Assembly: GCA_013146195.2 (NCBI GenBank)
Contig: CM028377.1
Coordinates: 164,651,824 to 164,715,823 of the forward strand
From: Codonopsis lanceolata
Taxonomy: Eukaryota; Streptophyta; Magnoliopsida; Asterales; Campanulaceae
Length of the DNA stretch: 64,000 nt
Reading direction: 5' to 3'
In this document: positions 47,613 through 59,566 of the stretch, piece after piece
How the letters are laid out: every line of letters starts with the position of its first letter
How positions within the stretch are numbered: position 1 is the stretch's first letter
Notes under the pieces: model-generated
Database searches by the model: none
What the model was told of the DNA's origin: nothing
Seen by the model: the letters and a program-made list of their open reading frames with translations, nothing else
Translations under genes and position numbers: made by a program

Positions 47613-48621
47613 CCTTTGTTCCTACGAAGGTGTTCATCTTTCCTTCCTAGAGCAAAAACAACAATACACTCAAATTAAATACCAAATCAAACACAACTCA
47701 TTAAAAACCAATAAATTAATTAATTTGATACGCATTTGATTCAAAACCAAAAAACATTTCCAACAGTGGTACAAACTCCAACACTTTTAAATACCCCACC
47801 ATCTTTATTTTGAAAATCAGTTTGGTGTTCAAATGAAAAACCTAACACATTGTTTACTTTTTTTAATTAAAAAAATAAAATTGTTTACTTTTTTTAATTA
47901 AAAAAATAACAAATAAAAACATTTTTTAACTGTCAAAATGTCAAAAAGAAGATAAAAATGAAAAAGTGGTTGTATGATTTGGTTTTGATTTGAATCATAA
48001 ATTGATACAAATCAAAACCAAATGAAATAAGATTTTGATTTGATTTTCTTAAAACTTCTGTCGTATGCCTTGATTTGTGTTAGATTAATGGGAGATCCAC
48101 AGTTAACTCTCTTCTTAGGTTGTTCCAAAAAAAAAGTGTCCACTTTCTAATAATTTATTTTTGACATAGTACTTTTACCATTTTATCCTTGATTTGATTC
48201 CTATTTTAATTAATGGATCCCACACTTAAATGGGCAGCAATGAAAAATGCATTTCATTATAATATTTATAATAAAGTCAATTAGTGTTCCTTAATTTGTG
48301 TGGTGAGTGGGGGGAGTCCATAGTTCTCAAAGGTGATAGGCGAGACGAGGGTGATTCTGAGAAGCGAAAAAATGCTACCCAAGGCCAATATTTGATTGGA
48401 TCTATTTTATGACAAATCAACGAAAATCTTCCTAACCCAAGGCCTCATATGTGTTCGCCTTGAGGAGGCGATCACATATATACCATTTTCATTGCTAGAG
48501 CTTGCCAAAAATATGGCCGACACTGCCACTTATTTTTTGCGGGGAGTTGTACAAATAAGGTCGCCGAAAATTGTAGAGGTTAGATCCAAAGTGTGTGGCT
48601 GGTTTGAAGAGGCTCTAGATA

Positions 48622-48623
<2 letters not shown>

Positions 48624-48682
<59 letters not shown>
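48624..48682 (+). repeat. (TA)n microsatellite
   Basis: About 29 uninterrupted ta units. The alternating Tyr/Ile frame across it is an artefact. Confidence 0.97.
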
Positions 48683-48686
<4 letters not shown>

Positions 48687-48762
48687 GATCGTATTGTTTA
48701 TATTTTTGATACTCCACCTTTTAACCATTTGATTTTAGAAAAAAATATATAGTTTTCTTAAT

Positions 48763-49449
48763 GGGTGGGGATAACCACACCTCACTTCCCTATTTCTACA
48801 CCTCATTTATCTCTACATCCACTTCTTTTCCACATCCCTCTCTACACCCCACCTAACTACTCATTTTACCCTTTCTAGCCTAAGCGATCTATCTCTCTTC
48901 CTCACTATGTCTTTCCTCCCTGTCGCTCTCTGCAAGCGATCTGCATCCTTCGTCTTCCCACCTTCGTCCATCTACCACCAGGTCAAGCTGTAAGCCGAGC
49001 GACCTGGGTGCTCTCCCTCCTCTTTTCTTCGTTTTCACCGTAGATCTATCTCTCTCCCCCTCTAAGTAATCGCCCCCGCCTGCCGGTGGTTTCTTCGTTC
49101 GTTGCCGACCACCTCCAATTTAGGGCAAATCCCAAATCGGACCAAGCGCTCCATCCATCCCAGTTCAAGTATCAACTTGGAGCCCCTGTTTCTCTCGATC
49201 TCCGTCTCTGATGTCGTCATCTCATACTGGTCGAACACAAATATGAGTGTTTGTCTCATGGTTGCCCAACCAACCTCAGCCATTTCATCACACTAGGTCT
49301 GAACCAACCTCAGTCATTTCATCACGCCATGACCGAATAATATTAGAGTGTAGGAGGTGGATTTTTAGGTCTTTTCACTCGATGACATTTGTGTAATATT
49401 TTTAAGTGGGGTGTAGAAATAGGGAATTGAGGTGTGGTTATCCCCACTC
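48763..49449. mobile_element. Non-autonomous Mutator-like element, 687 bp
   Basis: Perfect 9-bp direct repeats tttcttaat flank it at 48754-48762 and 49450-49458. The terminal inverted repeats are about 45 bp: both start with gtggggataaccacacctca when read inwards, and continue through cctatttctacacc. A 9-bp duplication with long inverted ends is characteristic of Mutator-like elements. The interior (about 48830-49330) is CT-rich and GC-balanced, unlike its AT-rich surroundings, and could be a captured host 5' region as in Pack-MULEs. No transposase is present. Confidence 0.9.
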
Positions 49450-49769
49450 TTTCTTAATAAATACAAAACTTAGAAGTTGAAAATAGTGTTACTATTATCA
49501 TTTGTGGACTAAGATACATGAATTACTATTATTTATAACTAGTTTATGAAAAAAAAAATACAACATAAGTTTTTAAAATTATTTTTTCTTAATTATTGAC
49601 TTGTTTTTGCTAGCCCAGCTCTCGCCTCGTACTTTTTGCCTTTAACAAACTGTGTTTTAGGAACATGGGGAGTATATAATATGTATGTATGTAAAACCAG
49701 CTTTCTTTGTTTCCTTGTTTTATATTCAATCAAGGTGATTCGTCATAAGTACACTAGAGGTATACCTAA
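49450..49769. other. AT-rich spacer
   Basis: No gene or repeat structure is recognised, apart from A/T homopolymer runs near 49550. Confidence 0.4.
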
Positions 49770-50160
49770 CAAGGAAACTATTCAGTAATAAAACTATCCA
49801 TAAACTCTACAAAAGAATTGGTCAACGTAACAATTTCCTTCCACCAAAAGTATAAAATATGAAGTAGGGATTCCTTTGGAAAAACGTAGCTCAACATTAA
49901 GAATCACTTCATTGGGCGCCTCCCAAACAAAAAAGCTACTCGATGGAGCTTTTGATCTCCACATAGCTTTCCAAGGAAATAACACTTGCCCTTGGCAAGA
50001 GACAAATCCTAAAAAACGACCGGATCGAGAACTTTTGGTAGGAGCCCCTTTCTAGAGGACTTTATATATCCTCGTTGTCTATAAGAACCTCACTCTTGGG
50101 AGTAAAGCTTCTCTATGAACATGAAATATGACTCCATCTCCCAATCTAGCGATTTCTTAT
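49770..50160 (-). pseudogene. L1 LINE reverse transcriptase C-terminal fragment
   Basis: On the minus strand the frame at 49985-49794 has LFPWKAMWRSKAPSS and FFVWEAPNEVILNVE, the conserved block before the zinc-binding end of plant L1 proteins. Related sequence in other frames extends to about 50160. It may be the distal part of the same LINE as 51.0-52.36 kb, separated by later insertions. Confidence 0.7.
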
Positions 50161-50999
50161 AAATTTTTTTTTTGATGAATAATGTTGTTGGAACAATAGT
50201 AGTTAGGATTCTCCAAAAACTGCGCTTGTAGTTTCAATGTAGCTTCCGATAAAGCTACAATGGAAGTCACAATGGTCGAATAAAACAACAATGAAGACTT
50301 ATTAATAAAGCAGAAACTTGAGACACGAAGCTTGTTAAATAATCTACAAGCCTATGCTTGTAGATCTAGCCTCATGGCCAAAAAGATTTCACTAAAAAAT
50401 ATGAATTGTTTTACAAAAACTTTGTGAAACCACTAAACAAAATACTCTCTCAAGACAACAAGTCTTGGAGAGCGAAAACCTTACAAACATAGATAAAGAA
50501 AACGTGGAAGAAACAAACAACTTCCTTCCTAAAATCCGTAGGAAGACAAACAAAGATCAACGCCCAATGAAGCTCGAATGTTATAACATTCGAGCTACAA
50601 TCAAAATCGCATCGAGCTGGAAATTTGTAACGCCAGATCTGCTCTCTGCTTCGAAATTGCCACTCTCTCAATGCCCTGCCTACCATTTCTTTGTCTTCTA
50701 TTTATAATGAGGAGGAAACCTTACACAAAGAAGGAACCAACTCCAAACAAGACAATGATTAGAATTGGAAATAAAATCAACTACCATAGATGCAAGATTT
50801 CCTTACCATATCAAATAGGTTTCTAAGGCACGATTGGGAAGGATTTGACCAAGATTTTGTTACAAAAAACAACTCCTAGAATTTAGGTCCAAGAAACCAC
50901 AACATTTAGGGAATTATTTTGTTTCCAAATATTGCCAAATTTGTCTAAACCTAATGACCAAGAAAGGAAAAACAATAACTAAAATAGGTGATGCATATT
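50161..50999. other. Unassigned stretch between LINE fragments
   Basis: The sequence is moderately AT-rich, starts after a T run at 50167-50176 and has no domain-bearing frame. Frames of 78-80 codons near 50450-50700 overlap on both strands and carry no recognised motif. It may be an inserted element separating two LINE pieces. Confidence 0.4.
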
Positions 51000-52363
51000 T
51001 TACCCTTACAAATGTATAGTATAAAAAAGTCAAAACAGTGACGCCTTCTTTGTACACTAATGATATACAAAAAGACACTAACAATGGGATTACATGCAAC
51101 ACCGTCTCTCTCGCTATGCCAAAAAGAACTAACTAGAGTCAGTTTTGTTGCTTTGTCCGTGCTATACTAAAAGCATGGGGGAAATCCACCCTCAATTCCC
51201 TATCCCCACACAAAACATCTTTCCAAAACCGCACACAAACCATTACCAATCTTAAAACTAATATTACACTCGATCCTAACCTCTTCTAATCCCTTTCCAA
51301 ACTCCCACCCCATAAGAAGAATGTGACCCATTCAGAACCGCATGTGGTCACTTTATACAAAATCCCTTTTTATAGGTAAGTGTGACCTCTTGTTGATATG
51401 AAAATTGAAACCAAAGACCTCAATGTCTCTTAATCCCTTTCAAATTAAAGCACAACCTATCCCATTCTAGATGAAACTTACGCCGATCCCTGGTCTTTCC
51501 CATAGAAAATCTCCTCCGACTTTTCTAAGCTTTTAGCCAACAAATCATGAAGCACGGATAGCGAAAAGAAATACGCATAACGCACTCATGATGAGAGTAA
51601 GCCTACCACCTTTAGATAAAAGTTGCATGTTCACCTCGCCAATCTACGCTAATATCTTTTAATCACCAGGTTTCATAAAGCCATACTTTTAGTGGGTCTC
51701 TTTAAAGGAAGACCAAGATAAGAATCGAAGATGAGAAATCTTGCACTCAAAAAAAGAAGCTAAGAATTAATTCTCTCAACATTCCCCAATGGACGATCTT
51801 GCTCTTCAAAAATAGTAACCCTAAGGCTCGAACCCGCTAAAAAAGTAGGATTAATCGGAGAAAACCCAACCGATCCGCATGAGCCTCGCAAGTGTCATTT
51901 GCAAAGAGGAGATGCGTGAGAGTCTCCGATCCTACCCATTTCAAAACCACAAATAAAACCCCCCCGAATGCCCTTTATCTAACGTCGACTCAAAGCTTCC
52001 ATAACAAAATCAAAAAGAAAAGGAGATAAAGAGTCATCCTGCCACAAAGCCCGCAAGAAAGGGAAAAAACGAGCCTGCCCTCCGTTGACCATAAACTGAG
52101 AACCTTTCGAGGAGATACAGAAATTGAAAAAATATCCATTGCCTCCATCTATCTCCAAAACCCATCCGACTCAAAGATATACATCAAGAAATCCCAATTT
52201 ACTGCCATCCACTTTCGCTTTACACAACAACCCTTGAACCCTACTCCTCAATCTGCATCCTCACTTTCATTCGCAATCGAGACGCGTCAAGAATTTGACA
52301 ACCCCCACAAAAGCATGTTGCTACTCCGAAATAACCTTGCCCATGACTTTCCTCACACGAATT
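51000..52363 (-). pseudogene. L1 LINE reverse transcriptase and 3' end, degenerate
   Basis: Reading the minus strand from 52363, the blocks are VMGKVISE and QHAFVGVVKFLTR (near 52360-52290), DDSLSPFLFDFVMEALSR (the GLRQGDPLSPFLF motif, about 52050-51990) and LLSKGGRLTLIMSAL (about 51640-51590), all conserved in plant L1 polymerases. Multiple stops break them. The segment 51010-51120 resembles a LINE 3' UTR. The 5' side is cut exactly where a copia LTR begins at 52364. Confidence 0.8.
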
Positions 52364-52642
52364 TGATAGCAACAACATCAATCTCCGTAAGTCTGCTTTT
52401 TGGAAACAAGGTGTACTTAGTGTATTCTTCTCATCCATATCAATTAGTGTGATTGATTAGCTTGATTTTTGTAATTAGAGATTAGGCAATATTGTATTCA
52501 GATACATCTTGCCAAGCAAGTCAACTTTGTATAAATATCTCATGAAATCAAAATGAAAGGGACTACTGATTCACTTTCTTGATAATCGTTTTTTCTTTTC
52601 TCTTTTATTGTTTAAGTATTTTATTTGTGTCTCAAGTCTATT
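52364..52642 (+). repeat. 5' LTR of copia-2
   Basis: The LTR starts tgatagcaac and runs to the base before tggtatcgagcc. It is alignable to the 3' LTR over its whole length, with indels. The TATA-like tataaatatctcatg lies near 52530. Confidence 0.8.
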
Positions 52643-52643
52643 A

Positions 52644-52654
52644 TGGTATCGAGC
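52644..52654 (+). promoter_or_regulatory. Mutated tRNA-Met primer-binding site of copia-2
   Basis: The sequence tggtatcgagc differs from the canonical tggtatcagagc by loss of one base. It follows the 5' LTR directly. Confidence 0.7.
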
Positions 52655-52659
52655 CCTTA

Positions 52660-53800
52660 GTGACCATGGGAGATAACTATGTGACTTCTTCCTCTAACTC
52701 AAACATAAACACTCAACTGGAATGAAACCTCTCAAACCACTCTTCCTCTATTCTTTAACATACGTCCATCATGTCTCACCGCCATCTTACCTAAGAGAAT
52801 TACCTTAATTGGAGTTCTCTGCTCAAATCCGGCCTCGACACAAACAAACTATCCTACACTATCACCGAAAAGAAGCCTCCACCTAGGTACCTAGATGGTT
52901 CCCCGAAAACCCATCTTACTCTCTATTTGTCCAAGCATCATTACTTGTTTTAGTATGGATCAAAGCCACTGCCACCGCGAAATCTAAGCCTATGTCAATC
53001 CTTGTAAAACCACTCGATGTGTAGGAGTTACTAGCCAAAGAGTTTGGGGTAGCATCAAAGATTCATGCTCTCAAACTACAAGATGACCTTCACCCTTAAC
53101 CAAAACCCCGTAAATGTCCATTCGTGACTACCTTCTCAAGGCCAAAACCATAGCCAACTCCTTAGACATTGCCGGTGAAGCGGTGTCTTCTTCCAGTCTA
53201 GCATAACGTATTATATCTGGCTTAGGATCAACCTTCAAGGAATTCATCACCACCCAAAACTCTAGAGGTACCACCACTTTGTCTGATCTCCAAGACTTAC
53301 TTCTTCAAGAGGAAGCCTTACAAAAATTCTCACCCCTCTATCTCACACCACCACCGCCTTCCACGTGAGTAACAACAACCAAACAAAATGTTCCAATCTA
53401 AACTCGACAAGCTTTTTCCAAGGGCAAATGGGAAACTCTCAGGCGGTTTTTTCTCAACCCAGAATAATAGGGTCGTGGAAATCGGGTAGGGGCAAACGTT
53501 GGTGGAAAAATAATCAAGGAGAGGCGGCTTCAGTCGTGGTTTACTCCTCAGTATAACTTTGGCAACCCAAACCCAAACTCTTCTCCGTGATGTAACTCGG
53601 CCACCAATTTCCAAGGCTATACACCTCCGAACCCTTTTGTCATTAGTGACCAAAACGTGTGTCAACTTTGTCATAAGCTAAGGTCACCTTGCCCCAACTT
53701 GCTTGACCCAACGGACAAACTTTGCCTATCGCCTACCATTCTTTCCTCCACTTGATCTCCTACCCACACCAACACCAATATCCATTCTCACCCGGTCACC
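52660..53800 (+). pseudogene. copia-2 gag remnant
   Basis: Short blocks in several frames match copia Gag: NYLNWSSLLKSGL near 52807, IRDYLLKAKTIANSLDIAGE near 53119, and TLSDLQDLLLQEEALQKFS near 53277. Stops occur every 30-60 codons. A zinc knuckle is only suggested by CQLCHK at about 53660. Confidence 0.65.
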
Positions 53801-55590
53801 ATCTCCCATGGTCCCGGCCTCCTTTGTCTTAGATTCTGGTGCCACGAATCATATGCTTCCCTCCACTGATAACATGTCACAATATTCTCCTTACACAGGT
53901 ACTGACTCGTGACCATTGCTAATGGGTCACAACTCCCAATCTCACATGGCCGGTACCTTCTTTTTCGAATGGCCATCATCGTTGTTTCAATTGAATAATG
54001 TATTGTGCGCTCCAAATATGCATAAATCCTTGCTATCTATTCGTCGCTTTTTCTTTAGATAATAATTGCTTTTTATTGAACTTGATGGATTTGGTTTTAG
54101 TGTGAAGGACAACAAAAGCGAGGCGGATTATGCTTTCTAGCATTAGCTCGTGGCCTCTACCATTTGTCATTTACATCCACTCCCCACCAATCCATTGGCT
54201 CTCATTGGCGAACGTGCAACATCTTCTCTCTGCCCGGCATGCACGCCTTGGCCATCCCTCCACTCAAGTCTTCAATAATGTTGTCTCTAAATTCCGGATA
54301 CCGATTAGCGGCTCCGTGAAAGAAAATAAAAAGTGTCACATTTGTCCGTTAGGCAAATCATGTACGCTTCCTTTTACTTATCGAACTTTTCATTCTAAAT
54401 CTCCCTTGGATCTTCTACACCTGGATGTTTGGGGACCCTCCCCGATCATTTCAACTAGTGGATATCGCTTTTATTTATCCGTTGTTGATGATTTTTCTCG
54501 GTATGTTTGGTTTTTCCTTTAAAACACAAATCGATGTTCTCTCGGTATTTTCGGTTTTAAAAGTCGTTGAAAATCGGTTATCCAAAAAATATCGCCTATA
54601 CACACAATAAAATCAATTCAAACCGATGGGGTGGGGAATTTGTCAACAAGCAATTTGCCCAATTTTTGGTTCAACATGGTATTCGACACCAACTCGACTT
54701 GTCCATACACCCCACAACAAAATGGTGTGGTTGAGCCAGCTATCGACACATTGTGGACATGGGGCTTTGCTTGTTAGCTCAATCTCGTGTTCCACAACAA
54801 TATTGGGTCGAAGCTTTTACCACTTCAGTTTTTCTCATTAATCGTACACCGATGCGTCAATTGCACTACACATCTCCATACCAAAAGCTACTTAAGCGTG
54901 TTCCTGATTATCGCTTCCTAAAGACGTTTGGATGTGTGTGTTTTCCCTACTTAGTTCCGTATAACTCTCACAAATTAATGCCCAAGTCTACCCCGTGTGT
55001 TTTCTTAGGGTATGATTTACAACGGAAGGGGTATCGGTGTCTTGATCGCGCCACGGGACGTGTCTATATTTCCCGAAATGTGTTGTTCGATGAAAATTTC
55101 TTTCCTTTTTCAGGGTCAACATTCAGCACTCCTACCGAATCTCATGTTGCTCCTAGCCCCTTGGCTCAGATTATCGCTCGGGCCAGCAGTGAGAGCCCCT
55201 CGATATTGTCTACTTCTCCAGCAGCTGGTCCGCCAGGCGTTACTCAGCCTGGGCCCTCGCCCAGCTTCTTCACCATTGCAGCCAAGCTCTCATGTTGCTT
55301 CTAATGACAGTCGGCCTAACTTTCCTCACAGCCCAGTGCCGTTTCATTTACCCGATGTGTCCACCAGCAGCTCTCCAATATCCAGCGAGCATACTAGCAG
55401 CTCGTCACAGTCCAGCGAGCACACCAGCGAGCCCCAGAGCTCTGCGTCAAGTATCCCACCTCGAGGTTTTCGCAGCATCAATGACCTCGTATACAAGCAT
55501 CCTTTGCCTACGGCCCTCGCTGCTCAGACTCTTACTGATTTCGAGCCAAGAACCATTAAACAAGCGGCTCCACTTCCCTCAATGGCAAAG
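53801..55590 (+). pseudogene. copia-2 protease and integrase
   Basis: The protease motif VLDSGATNHMLP lies at 53826-53861. The integrase zinc region ARHARLGHPS ... CHICPLGKSC lies at 54230-54360, followed by LHLDVWGPSP and VVDDFSRYVWF (54418-54515). The DDE core between is split over frames (54530-54840). The distal part FKTFGCVCFPYL and STPCVFLGYD is in 54753-55304. A serine/proline-rich linker with a repeated tccagcgagca unit (55350-55450) leads to reverse transcriptase. Confidence 0.82.
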
Positions 55591-57109
55591 GCATGCCATG
55601 AATGAGGAACTCACTGCACTCTACAAAAATCACACGTGGGATCTTGTTCCTCGCACCTCCGATATGAATGTGGTTGGAAGTAAGTGGATTTTCAAGATCA
55701 AACGACATGCCAATGGGTCGATTGAACGCCACAAAGCTCGTCTTGTGGCTCAAGGGTTTAGTCAACAAGAAAGAGTGGATTACGACGAAACGTTTAGCCC
55801 TGTGGTTAAACCTCCTACTATCCGCTCCATTTTGGCCATCGCTCAGTCTCGTTCGTGGGATATTCAGCAATTGGATGTCCGTAATGCCTTCCTCAATGGA
55901 ATTCTCAATGAAGAGGTTTACATGTCGCGACCACACTGGTTTATCAATTCAGCGTTTCCTCATCACGTGTGCAAACTTAGCCGAGCAATCTGGTGAAAGC
56001 AGCTCCTCGGGCGTGGTTTCAATGTCTCCATGACTTCTTGCTTACTTTGGGATTTTTCAATAGCAAGTCCGATAGTTCTCTTTTCATTCGTCACTCGCCC
56101 GCCTCAACCGTGGCTATACTAGTGTATGTGGATGACATAATTATAACCGGGCCGTCATCATCTGAGGTTGCCCAAGTCATTGACCACGTGTGTGCGACAT
56201 TTGATAGCCGACGACTTGGTCCGCTTGGTTTTTTTTTGGGTATTGAAGCTACCCGAACACCTTTAGTTCTCACTCTTAGCCAAGCTCGCTATGCTACTGA
56301 TCTATTACGGAAATTCAACATGGAAAATTGTAAACCCGCTTCCTCCCCCAATGATTCCCGGCTCGCACCTCTCCTCCACCGATGGTGACCCTATTCAGGA
56401 TGTGACCTCATATCGCAGCATGGTGGGTGGACTCCAATACCTCACTCTCACACGTCCCGACATATCATTCGCTGTGAATCAAGTCTGTCAGCATATGCAT
56501 CAACCGCGTACAAGTCATCTTCAAGCAGTTAAGCGAATTCTTCGCTTCGTCAAGGGCACTATCTCTCTTGGTATCCAGTTCCGATCTTCGTCGGATTTCT
56601 CGCTTCGGGCATTCTGTGACGCAGATTAGGCTGGCGATCCCTTCGACTATCGTTCCACCACCGGTGCATGTATTTTCCTTGGACCAAATTTGGTTGCGTG
56701 GACTGCCAAGAAACAGACTACCGTTGCTCGTTCTAGCACCGAGGCCGAATATCGCGCACTTGCCACTATTGCTGCTGAAATCAAATGGTTCTCCTATTTG
56801 TACCGCGAAATGGGTATCTCCCTACTACCACCAATTATATTCTGTGACAATCTCTCAGCAATTTACATGTCACGAAACCCAGTTTTTCATGCTCGTACCC
56901 GTCATGTAAATATCGACTATCATTTTGTTCGGGAACTTCAAAACCGTGGCTTTCTCACTGTCTCCTATGTTCCTAGTCATGATCAACTGGCCGATTTGTT
57001 CACTAAAAGTCTTGCCCGACCACGTCTGCATCTACTATCCTCCAAGCTGCAACTGCACAATGTTCCGCTTGGCTTGAGGGAGGGTGATAGCAGCACCAAT
57101 CTCTCGTAA
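55591..57109 (+). pseudogene. copia-2 reverse transcriptase and RNase H
   Basis: Blocks are NHTWDLVPR, GSKWIFKIKRHANG, DYDETFSPVVKPPTIR and IQQLDVRNAFLNG (55620-55900), then APRAWFQCLHDF and the catalytic LVYVDDIIITG (56118-56150), and finally ARSSTEAEYRALA and the RNase H end DQLADLFTKSLARPR (56720-57030). A stop at 55994, another at 56386 and a stop in place of Trp after CDAD at 56627 break the frame. The polymerase active site is intact. Confidence 0.88.
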
Positions 57110-57396
57110 ATCAGTTTTTGGAAATAAGGAGTAATTAGTGTATTTTATTCTGTCCATATCAATTAGTGTGATTGATTAGCCAGTTTTTTGGTAATTAGAA
57201 GATTAGGCAATATTGTATTTAGGATACATCTTGCCAAGCAAGTCAACCTTTGTATATATATATATATATATATATATCTCATGAAATCAATGAAAGTACA
57301 CGGCTGATTCAATTTTCTGTGATAACAGTTTTCTGTGTCTTTTCTTTTCTGTTCTGTGTCTTCTTTCTTTTCTGTTTTTTATTTATTTTCTTATAC
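57085..57396 (+). repeat. 3' LTR of copia-2
   Basis: A polypurine tract tgagggaggg (57075-57084) precedes the LTR start tgatagcagc. The LTR contains a (ta)n run at 57256-57276 that is absent from the 5' LTR. The right end is taken at 57396, where identity with the CDK-gene intron begins. Confidence 0.78.
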
Positions 57397-58640
57397 TCAT
57401 AAAACTTTTATACTCAACTCAATTCAGCCACATGTTTAAAGAAAATTACTACCTCCGTCTCAAAATAAATGATGTTTTTGAAATTTGCACACAAACTAAG
57501 GAAATCTGTCAAAAAAGACTCATCTATTTAAGTGTAATTATTGTTGAAAAGTTGGATCATTATTTTCTCTTTCCTTTTCGCATCCCTCTTTAAATCATCT
57601 TACTTTTTCTCAAAGTTTGAACACATCTTTAATTAGACAACATTAGCTAAATGTAAACAATTTTTTCTTGAAATCCTATAGCATCGTTTATTTTGGGACT
57701 TTTTTTTTTCTTCTAAAACGTCGTTTATTTTGGGGTGGAGGTAGTATATAACAATAATAAACTTGTATAAATAGGAGTATAATACAAAGGTCAGTTAACC
57801 AGCTCGGGGAATTGAGCCATTAAGCTCTGGCAGCCTAGGCAACAACACAACTTCTTAAGCTTGTTTCTCGGAGGATCTACCTAGCCAAATTAGACTTTGG
57901 CTTCGCTCGTCATGCACACCGCTACTTCCTTAGGGAAGATTAAGAATGCGCATTTTCAATTGAAACTTTCTTGTCGGAGTACGAGGGGATCGGAATAGTT
58001 TTACAGTTTTTAATCACTCATCGGCCGGTTGTTGAGCAATCTGTTGATCCAACTACCACCACTACTAAGGGCAACTGCTTTTTGTTGATGATCCTTTTAC
58101 AAGTAGATTCAACTCAACCAAGCAGTGGGTGGTTTACCGGGATGATAAAAGGAAGGATAAGTTATCATGAATCAAAGTTATTAGATATAGAGCCACAACA
58201 TAATGCTCATTCGACCAGAGGCGTATTGACACATTCGAGAATTCAATGCCTAAGACAATATATCTAACCCCTCACCTTGTCCACTTGCACTTCCATAAGG
58301 ATACCTAGAATGAAAAACTCTCAAAATGAAACTCCTATTCAATGACTAGCGGTAACTTGTTAAAAAGCAAGCAAGAAGGGTCCTACGGATGTGAAGTAGG
58401 AGCGGTGAGATCTTTGCTCAAGCTGTTTGATTGAGGTCTCTGAGATAAACCATCTCTTCTTGAATCCACATAATTTTCTAAAAGGTCGGCTTTATTAAAG
58501 CTTGAAATTTCTAATTAATAAAACTGAGAGAAAAGCTTATGATTCAAGTCAAGATCAGACTGATTCAAACAGATAAACACACCCACACACATACGCAGAG
58601 CAGCAGACAATGCAATACGTCTATAATCGAGAAAAAAGGT
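57397..58640 (-). repeat. Inverted copy of CDK-gene intron 4 segment
   Basis: Read on the minus strand this matches 23114-24372 of the CDK-like gene over its full length. No exon is included. Differences include single-base changes and small indels. It lies between copia-2 and Helitron B. Confidence 0.85.
57449..57744. mobile_element. Stowaway-like MITE, copy of 24021-24316
   Basis: The ends ctacctccg and the inverted form lie between TA dinucleotides at 57447-57448 and 57745-57746. It occupies the same position in the duplicated segment, so it was present before the duplication. Confidence 0.85.
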
Positions 58641-58699
58641 AAGTATATATGTATATATATATGATTTCATTTCATATATAGTCTAAATCTTCCTTGTGA

Positions 58700-59560
58700 C
58701 TATTGACATTCGTATAATGCGTAGTGTTTTTTAAAGCTCATGTGCATTTGATGGCGGAACAATATATCTCGCATCAAGATATTGTTTGATCTCATTACCT
58801 CTCCCAAAACCATTGTTGTTCTATCATGGCCTTTGTAGATGTATTTATTAATGTACTTCACACATCTCATTCCAGCACATACCTCCACATTAATACGACA
58901 GTTAAACATCTCTGTGAGATAAGGATTATATGGTACAACATCTATATGATCCACTTGTTTCCTATTGACTATCAATAGAAATCCATTGTTACGACGACGA
59001 TAGATAGGATAACCGTCAACATCAATAGAAGTAGTTTCAGCCCAAAGTTTTGGGTATCTTTTCTTGTAATAATTATTGTCAATACATTGAGCCCTCGTGT
59101 TTCTCATCCCACATGATCCATGTAGCATGCATCTCTTAACCGTGTCGAAAAGTGTAGGCTTAGTGACCGGATCGGGTAACTCGGCACAAACCACCCTATA
59201 TACTTGTTCTGGTGTTTTGATCTTATCTCGTTCTGCGAGAAAAAAAACAATGCATGCATATGAGGCAATCCCTTTTATTGAAATTCAGTTGTGAAAACAT
59301 ATGCTTTTATATGGCCAAACACCTTATTTTCTTTTAGTGTTCTCATCAATTGTCGTCTTTTCAATTCAAAAACTCGAGAAACCAAATCTGGTCGATCAGC
59401 AGAAGTTTGATTAGGTAAAGCGTCATTAATTTCTAACCACATTGGGTTAGCTGTCATGGTTAATAAAATTTCTGGGTGTTTGTAAGTGCGAGTAATAGCC
59501 ATAGAATCCTAAATCATTTCATACATCTGCCTTGATCCACCGGTGAAAGAAGAAATGAGA
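58700..59560 (-). pseudogene. Helitron B Rep (HUH, two-tyrosine) domain
   Basis: Rep nicks and joins DNA in rolling-circle transposition. The minus-strand frame resumes after the TRIM as LISSFTGGSRQMYE, then ILLTMTANPMWLEI and AYVFTTEFQ. The HUH metal-binding motif reads PHMHA (59265-59251). The two-tyrosine active site is in KYINKYIYKGHD (KYINKY at 58858-58841). A stop after EFQ and a frame change before AELPDPV break the gene. Both catalytic elements are nevertheless readable. Confidence 0.87.
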
Positions 59561-59566
59561 ATACAT

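Larger units (their letters stand above)
45501..48623. other. Intergenic stretch with microsatellites
   Basis: I find no supported gene. Open frames at 45625-46107, 46576-46797, 47353-47739 and 48396-48752 have no recognised domain and are low-complexity at their ends. Two diverged copies of a roughly 65-base unit containing ccttaccatttt/ccctaaccattt lie near 45655 and 45788. A 31-base unit is repeated at 47850 and 47881. Confidence 0.5.
52364..57396 (+). mobile_element. Ty1/copia retrotransposon (copia-2), degenerate
   Basis: The order is 5' LTR, mutated primer site, gag remnant, protease, integrase, reverse transcriptase, RNase H, polypurine tract and 3' LTR. The LTRs share long blocks such as tatcaattagtgtgattgat and acatcttgccaagcaagtca, with many differences, so the insertion is old. 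The left flank is L1 sequence and the right flank is the copied CDK-gene intron. There is no matching 5-bp duplication (gaatt on the left, actca on the right). Confidence 0.88.

Noticed and set aside
48396..48752. Plus-strand frame of 118 codons
   Set aside because: A third of it is the (TA)n repeat. The rest has no recognised domain and no splice or promoter support.
50465..50707. Plus-strand 80-codon frame
   Set aside because: It overlaps an equally long minus-strand frame, lacks motifs and lies between LINE fragments.
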